From: Panorpa germanica
Taxonomy: Eukaryota > Arthropoda > Insecta > Mecoptera > Panorpidae
DNA length: 64,000 bases
Direction of reading: 5' to 3'
Assembly (NCBI GenBank): GCA_963678705.1
Contig: OY783212.1
Location: 9,052,001 to 9,116,000 of the forward strand
Shown here: piece after piece, positions 58,216-64,000 of the stretch
How the letters are laid out: every line of letters begins with the position of its first letter
How positions within the stretch are numbered: position 1 is the first letter of the stretch
Translations under genes and position numbers: made by a program
The notes under the pieces: generated by a model
Databases searched by the model: none
What the model was told of the DNA's origin: nothing
The model's input: only the letters and a program-made list of their open reading frames with translations

Positions 58216-61200
58216 TTTGTCAAATTCATTGGAATATACTCGGTTCAATATTTATCAAACATATTTTCGTAATTTGAAATATTCTAGAATTTCTCATATA
58301 ATTGCTCATACGTTATTTGTTAGTTATAAGAAATTAACTACACCAATATTATATACGATGGTTAATTCATGTTAACTAACTCACTCTCTTCTGAGTTATT
58401 TTATTTTCTCTCTCTCTTATGAGTTTCCTTCCTCGTTGGAAAGGACAACATTTAATTAATTCACAATCTAACACAAACTAGTCAAAAACTAAAACGTTGA
58501 CTAGATAATAAATACTTAATATTCAACACCGCAATATTATACAATCATATTTTATCTACAGCGAGTGCACCGCTCGTATACTTATTTCTATTAGTAATAA
58601 TTCATCGAATATAACAACGCAATTAAACAAAGCCTTTCTATTAGCATTATATAGTCATTTAATTCATTCACAAAGTAAAACAAAACAAAGTCGATTTTCT
58701 ATTATCATATTTAAACCAAATGTTATGTTAGAAATGAGGAACCTATTGATTCTAATAACGCTGTTATATTATTTTACTCGTCTGGTAAGTATAACAAGTA
58801 CTAATGTGTTATAGAACTAAAGTTTAATTAGAATAGTGCAGTTAAGTGTTTGCACAGTTTGATAACGCTACGCTACTCGTGCAAATGTTCTGCGCTGAAC
58901 ATTGTCTTCATTAGGCCATAACCGTTTAAATAAAACTTCATGCCAAAACACGAACATAAAGTGACATTAAACTTCTACATAATTACAACAAAACGTCCTT
59001 CTGATGTGGTGCAGTTGTAATGATACTCTTATGAGAAAACTATTTGGCCACAATTTGAATATACCTCCCTGCTAACCTACCCCATAACGCCACTCCACAC
59101 TTATTATATTATAATTTGAAACAATGTATCCAGTTTAAATCGTTTAGATTTTTTTTTAGTGAATTGTTAAACAGTTTAACATTTCTTAAATTATTTTATT
59201 TTCGAAACTTTTTTTTTTATTTTGTAAAATAAAGAAAATTCTATCAAATTTAAATAACAAAAGGTTTGAACAATTCTTGTTCTAAAATTACAACAGATAT
59301 TTTTCATTTTGTTTAATAATTCGGCTATAAATGGTCATAATTTGTACTGTATTTATTTGTAGGAATCACTTCCTGACTTACTGCGTTCGAAGTATGGTAT
59401 TTGAATTTATATCTGTTATACTAAAGCAATGCTATCTATATTAACTATGTACAGTGCAGTACATATTTCTAAATATTTAAACCGCAATTTTAAAAACTGA
59501 ACAATTTCTGTTCTTGGTATGGGCCTCCGGAAACGCGGTGCTCGTAGTACTTATTACTTCTATATGGCTAATTCGCCACTGCATTAAACGATCATGTTTA
59601 GTAAAATCTCATTTAATAATTCTAAATGTCAGCTATTTTATCAAATACTGATAAAAATGCATATGCTTACAAAAATAAGAATTCTAGTCATACGAGAATA
59701 TATCATTTAAAATAAGTCATTATTTATAACATTAAATTAAAGAAAGTTGATTTTAATATGTAAATGTAAGATGTATTCTTGTTTCTATATTTCTATGAAC
59801 TTTATATTAAGGTAGGAAGGTCTTCGATCATTTTAATATATTAATATGTAATAAAGTTTATCAATATAAATGACAAGCAACTAAGAATCAATTTCATTGT
59901 TTCGAATATTTAGAACCGAAATAAACATGATGGAAAATAGATCTTAATACTGGTGAAGACTTAACAGATACGGGCGATTAAACAGCGGGATTTTGTTCCT
60001 TTTATTAAAATAAGTAAAGACGCCTTTTTATTAAAAAAGTAATAATAATTATGTGTTCATATTTAATATCTTCATTAGTGCTGCATTTTCTAATGGGTTT
60101 TTATTATTATACCTACTTTACAAAGATTAAAGTTTTTGTTTTAATCTTGTACTACGAAAACTTTATAATATGGAATATATGTATGTGTAGGTATGTAAGT
60201 AGTAGTAAGTAAGTACATTATGGAACAGATGTAAGGGTGGGGGCATTTTACAGCTAAATAGGTTGATGTTACACATCACTTTACTTGCACATGGTTATGT
60301 AACATATAGCTTTTTCCTGCTCTGATGTTTCATTAACAACATTACTTTATAATTGTAATAATTACTCTCAGCTTCTTCTCTTTCGTTTCCTAACAAGTTT
60401 CTACGTGTAATGACATTCGTTCGCGTTCACAATCAAAATGACACAGTAGATCGCTGCGAGTATCGTTTCAAAATTCAGTCCTCAATAGAGAGAGCGTAAA
60501 TATATTAGAAAATTTAATTATGTTGCACGATTCTATCTTTTATGCTTAGCTTTCAATAAAATACGTTTGTAATCGAGTATTATACAACTTCTACAGTCAC
60601 ATAACAAAAAATCTACGGTACTGTATGAGGATTTTGAATTGAATTGAATTGTTTTATTCTAATTCTATTCCAGTGCGTCAGGAGTAACAAAATTTGTACT
60701 TTTTGAGGATTATGAATAGGAAATAGTACTTCAATTTTTTCTGAGCTAATTTCAAATTAGTGAATGGGAGCACTGATAGGACTAATAATCTAGCAATTGA
60801 AGTTTACCATTATGTAGTACAATTTAACATAATTTAAAAGAAATGCATGAACCCAATTATAACTTAAAGCGGAATATTATCTAATTGTGAATGATACTTC
60901 CTTCTGTTCTACGTAGACGCCCCTTTTCATCAAAGGGATGTAACCCTATAATTCACTTGATTTTCGTAGTTAAGTGTTGTATTGAATATTCTGATATATT
61001 TCACACACTAAACATCATACTAGCAGCACCACAACCAGTGCCGGTACATCAAAACACTTTGTACAATTAGCTGCATGAGTCCCAAGAATCCCCGTGATAC
61101 ATTAGAAGTGTTCTTACGTCGAACTGTTCGGCAATAATGCTCTAATACGTTTACCATAATTTTACTGGTAACAAGTGTTTGTCTGGGAATTAGTTAAGTG

Positions 61201-61976
61201 GTTGTTATTTATGTAGATATTAGCGCGGTATTAACTGTTTCATGACGTCATAATTAGATTTTAATCTTTGTGTTAACGTAAAGCAAAGCAAATACTCTTG
61301 GCAAACAGATGTTTGGATTCTCATATTTCGTAATTCAAGGATTTACAGGGTAATAACTAAAGAGTTGTATTTTAAACTAACTGAAGAAGATTTCTTCTTG
61401 ATTAAGGAGATAGAGTAGTGACTCGAATAGTGGTTAGAATGCATTCTTACACGACAAAGCCCTACCATGAAACAGCCTTAAACGAGGTCGGTTATTTTGA
61501 CAAATACAATAATACTGTTAGCGATATTGCGCTCTAAGATTCCAAGTAAAACCGGTGCTACACTGATTTCAGTCTTAACTTAACATAAACAACGTATGGA
61601 GTCTGCATTGGAGGCGAAGTGATGCAATCTGACTTGTGGGTAACCTTGGAAAGGATGTATGGCCCTTTTGCATCTGGCCCAATGCACTGCGAGACAACAT
61701 TCATTAAATAACAGTATAGATTGAGTAACATATGATGTATACAGTCCTTATATTTGTTAATAAATACTATTGTACTAATATTATGTTCGGCTTATGATTT
61801 GTAATTAGTAAATCCTAATTAATCCTGACAATATAATAAATAAATGCAATAGCCTAGCTAGCTTAATTAGTTAACAGATCCTTACCTTAAGTTCCATTCT
61901 TTGCATAATGTAGTTTAATTATAGAATTTTTATTTTTTTTTAATATTATGTTACTGCGATTTCAACAGCTATTTTT
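58216..61976. other. Long A+T-rich stretch, no gene seen
   Basis: CAGTGCCGG near 61036 resembles a hAT terminus, but no matching right end was found. GAATTGAATTGAATTG occurs near 60636. Neither supports a feature. Confidence 0.45.
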
Positions 61977-62195
61977 CTCGCATTAATTGTAATATAATAG
62001 TTCTGTGTTTTTTTGTAGATTTGTTTAATTATATGGTTGGTATATGTTTGTTTAATTTGATTTGTTTATCATTTGGTGAGTTAATTTTTTGCCAGTCGAA
62101 GAATAAGTTTATTTAAGTTATGCTCAAATAAGAATATTTGAGCGTAGCTGAGGGTTAAAGTCTATGAGCTAAGTACCTCGGCCACCCAAAAGACA
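61977..62195 (-). repeat. tRNA-headed SINE, relative of 38619-38958
   Basis: The minus-strand head near 62193-62150, TTTTGGGTGGCCGAGGTACT then TAGCTCATAGACTTTAACCC, resembles the acceptor, D-arm and anticodon side of a Ser/Leu-type tRNA (GTGGCCGAG..TTAAGGC..GACTT). The tail at 61977-62100, with GACTGGCAAAAA and TATTACAATTAATGCGAG, is shared with the 38.6-kb copy. No clear B-box remains. This is a decayed SINE, not a tRNA gene. Confidence 0.6.
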
Positions 62196-63829
62196 ATTAA
62201 AGAAATTGATACAACGTAAATATTGAGCTTTTCTTTACCTTTTGAGTAAACTGTATTATATCTAATCAGTGTTACTAAAGGAAATATTATTAATTCTAAA
62301 TGTATATGATCTACAAACCACAAAGATGGCAAAATGACTAGGAGCATTGATGCCTCTGCCAGATTACTGTCTCCTCGAGTTTGATATCCGGACAACGCTA
62401 CACTGTTTGAATATAATTGTTTTCAACGTTTTTTGATTATGCACTTACACAATCATAAACTTATTAGGCAACGATGGAGTTAAAATATTCGAGGCCTCAA
62501 CATCACAATAACTGACAACATAGTAGGAAGATTTAACATCAGAAATACCCAGACGTTAAATAAATTAATAATCAAAAAGAAACGTTGTTGTTATTTTGAT
62601 CTACCACGTATAGTGTCCCATAACCACGTTATTTTAGTCAATAGTATTTAATATTAAGTTTCTGGGGCCTTCCCTAAGCTCCCACTACGTGATCCTTATC
62701 TGAAAACGTCTTAGACTTTCTTCATTTTAAATTACTTTCAAGTTGATTGATATTTTGCTATTCACCGCAATACACAAAAACAAATCTTAAGTTAGCAGAG
62801 ATGAATTGGTTTTATTTTTATATAAAAAACTAATAACATTTCTAGAAATGTTGAGAAATATGAACATTTCGAGATAAGATTGAATCTTATGTCTCTTATC
62901 AGCAGCTGAGAAGTCGTAAAAGTATATAAAAGCACTCCCCGTATACGTAGGTTCGTGCGTTTTTATGTGTCACGGTGCCACTAGGAATGAGGACTACATA
63001 TCGAGAAATTTACAGCATATAAATTATGTGGTGACGTTGAGTGAATGCCTTAAAAATGGAAATCTTGTATTTATTGAGTTGACATAAAATCTGTATTTAC
63101 TAGTTAAGCTGCGGTAAAAAAACTGGAGTTACGTGGCACGTACTGACACTAGGCATTACAATTTTATGGCGAAAATTTGATGAGACAATGTAGTTTATTG
63201 CTGTGAGGTCGATTCATTTTGATTATACTTTTTGTTTTATGGAAATATTACATATTTTGGTATAAAGAAAATTATGGTCGATCAAGTAAATTGCCTTGAG
63301 CCAATAACATTGTAAAATCATCTTAAATTTATGTAATATAAAATTACCTGCAATTAATTCAGGTTCGTTCAGTGACATCTATTTAGGGTTTATGTAACAT
63401 AACGATTCAATATTTACATAAAAAATGATACTTAATAGATCACAACCAAACACTTGTAAAGCTATTGCTTTACTTGAACGATATCGTTTTGAAAATTACA
63501 AAAGTAACGTAACTAAAAGCAGTGTAATTCGCAAACTAGTGGTCAGAATGTCTTAAAATTTTGACACCTATATGTTATTCTTTGAACTTATTCACTGATG
63601 TATCTTATGTGAACAAAGCATGGTCCATGAAGAATATTAATAAAAATCAAAATACTGAATACGATAATAAAATTCTGCCAGAACCGTAACGTAAACTGTG
63701 TGCTCTTCTACAACTAATTTCCCGAAAGAATTATTTTTTACTCACCAAAAATTGAAAATCAGATAACAGGAAAGTGATACCCACAAAAACTTTGCGCTCT
63801 GCCGCTAAATTCTGTAATTATAAAAATAC
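62196..63829. other. A+T-rich DNA, no gene seen
   Basis: The frame at 62162-62395 overlaps the SINE head and has no recognisable domain. The rest is unremarkable. Confidence 0.5.
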
Positions 63830-63899
63830 AAAACTGCAAAGAATTATCCATTTCTTCTACAACATCCATAATTATGAAATTAATATACAGATACTTTTT
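63830..63899 (-). repeat. Dispersed repeat with shared peptide, partner of 23131-23198
   Basis: The match to the 23-kb copy covers TTTCTTCTACAACATCCATA and its flanks. On the minus strand it gives MDVVEEMDNSLQF, one or two residues different from the other copy, then diverges. Upstream similarity (AACAGGAAA, TTATAAAAATA) suggests that the shared unit is somewhat longer. The element family is unknown. Confidence 0.55.
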
Positions 63900-64000
63900 G
63901 AAATATTTATTATATTATTGTGTTTCAATAAGAGGGGTTTTTGTAAATAAAATAAAATCATATCATCAAGCAAAAATGGACTAAATGTTGTTACGAGTAT

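Noticed and set aside
61036-61560. hAT element starting at CAGTGCCGG
   Set aside because: No inverted right end or 8-bp duplication could be found.

Overview
The window is eukaryotic, about two-thirds or more A+T by eye, and almost certainly from an insect or close arthropod relative. I base that on the mix of elements: a BEL/Pao LTR retrotransposon whose leader carries a sequence complementary to insect tRNA-Tyr, several mariner remnants, hAT and Harbinger-like non-autonomous DNA transposons, and tRNA-derived SINEs. I could not name the order or species. I found no host protein-coding gene I can defend, no rRNA, no convincing functional tRNA gene and no CRISPR array. Almost every short open frame is a chance frame in A+T-rich DNA or part of a mobile element.

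Layout. 0-11 kb holds an array of near-palindromic 16-mers (387-483), an inverted-repeat element (4003-4186), a possible 5' exon (5730-5991), a mariner fossil (8314-8560), a possible Helitron 3' end (about 9519-9548) and a large foldback element (9561-10000). 11-20 kb holds a (TA)44 microsatellite abutting a mariner that is itself interrupted by another repeat, plus two terminal-inverted-repeat elements. 20-33 kb is the richest zone for non-autonomous DNA transposons: two hAT elements with 8-bp duplications (20495-20740, 25017-25548), three Harbinger-like elements flanked by TAA (26095-26175, 26179-26454, 32461-32885), and further inverted-repeat units. 33-41 kb carries an opposed pair of retroposon tails (35.3 and 37.7 kb) and a SINE. 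41384-46120 is a young BEL/Pao element on the minus strand with nearly identical LTRs and a 946-codon open frame; it is broken. 46-64 kb is sparse: a second mariner fossil (48461-48771), three diverged direct copies of an unnamed repeat (47.9, 51.4, 58 kb), a SINE (55.2 kb), a TTA-flanked inverted-repeat element (56739-57242) and another SINE (62 kb).

The genes do not form a pathway; this is intergenic or intronic DNA shaped by transposition. The strongest unexplained signals are the octamer TACTCGTA/TACGAGTA, found about 21 times where roughly 2-3 are expected, the array at 387-483, and a dispersed sequence at 23.1 and 63.8 kb that can encode the same short peptide at both sites.
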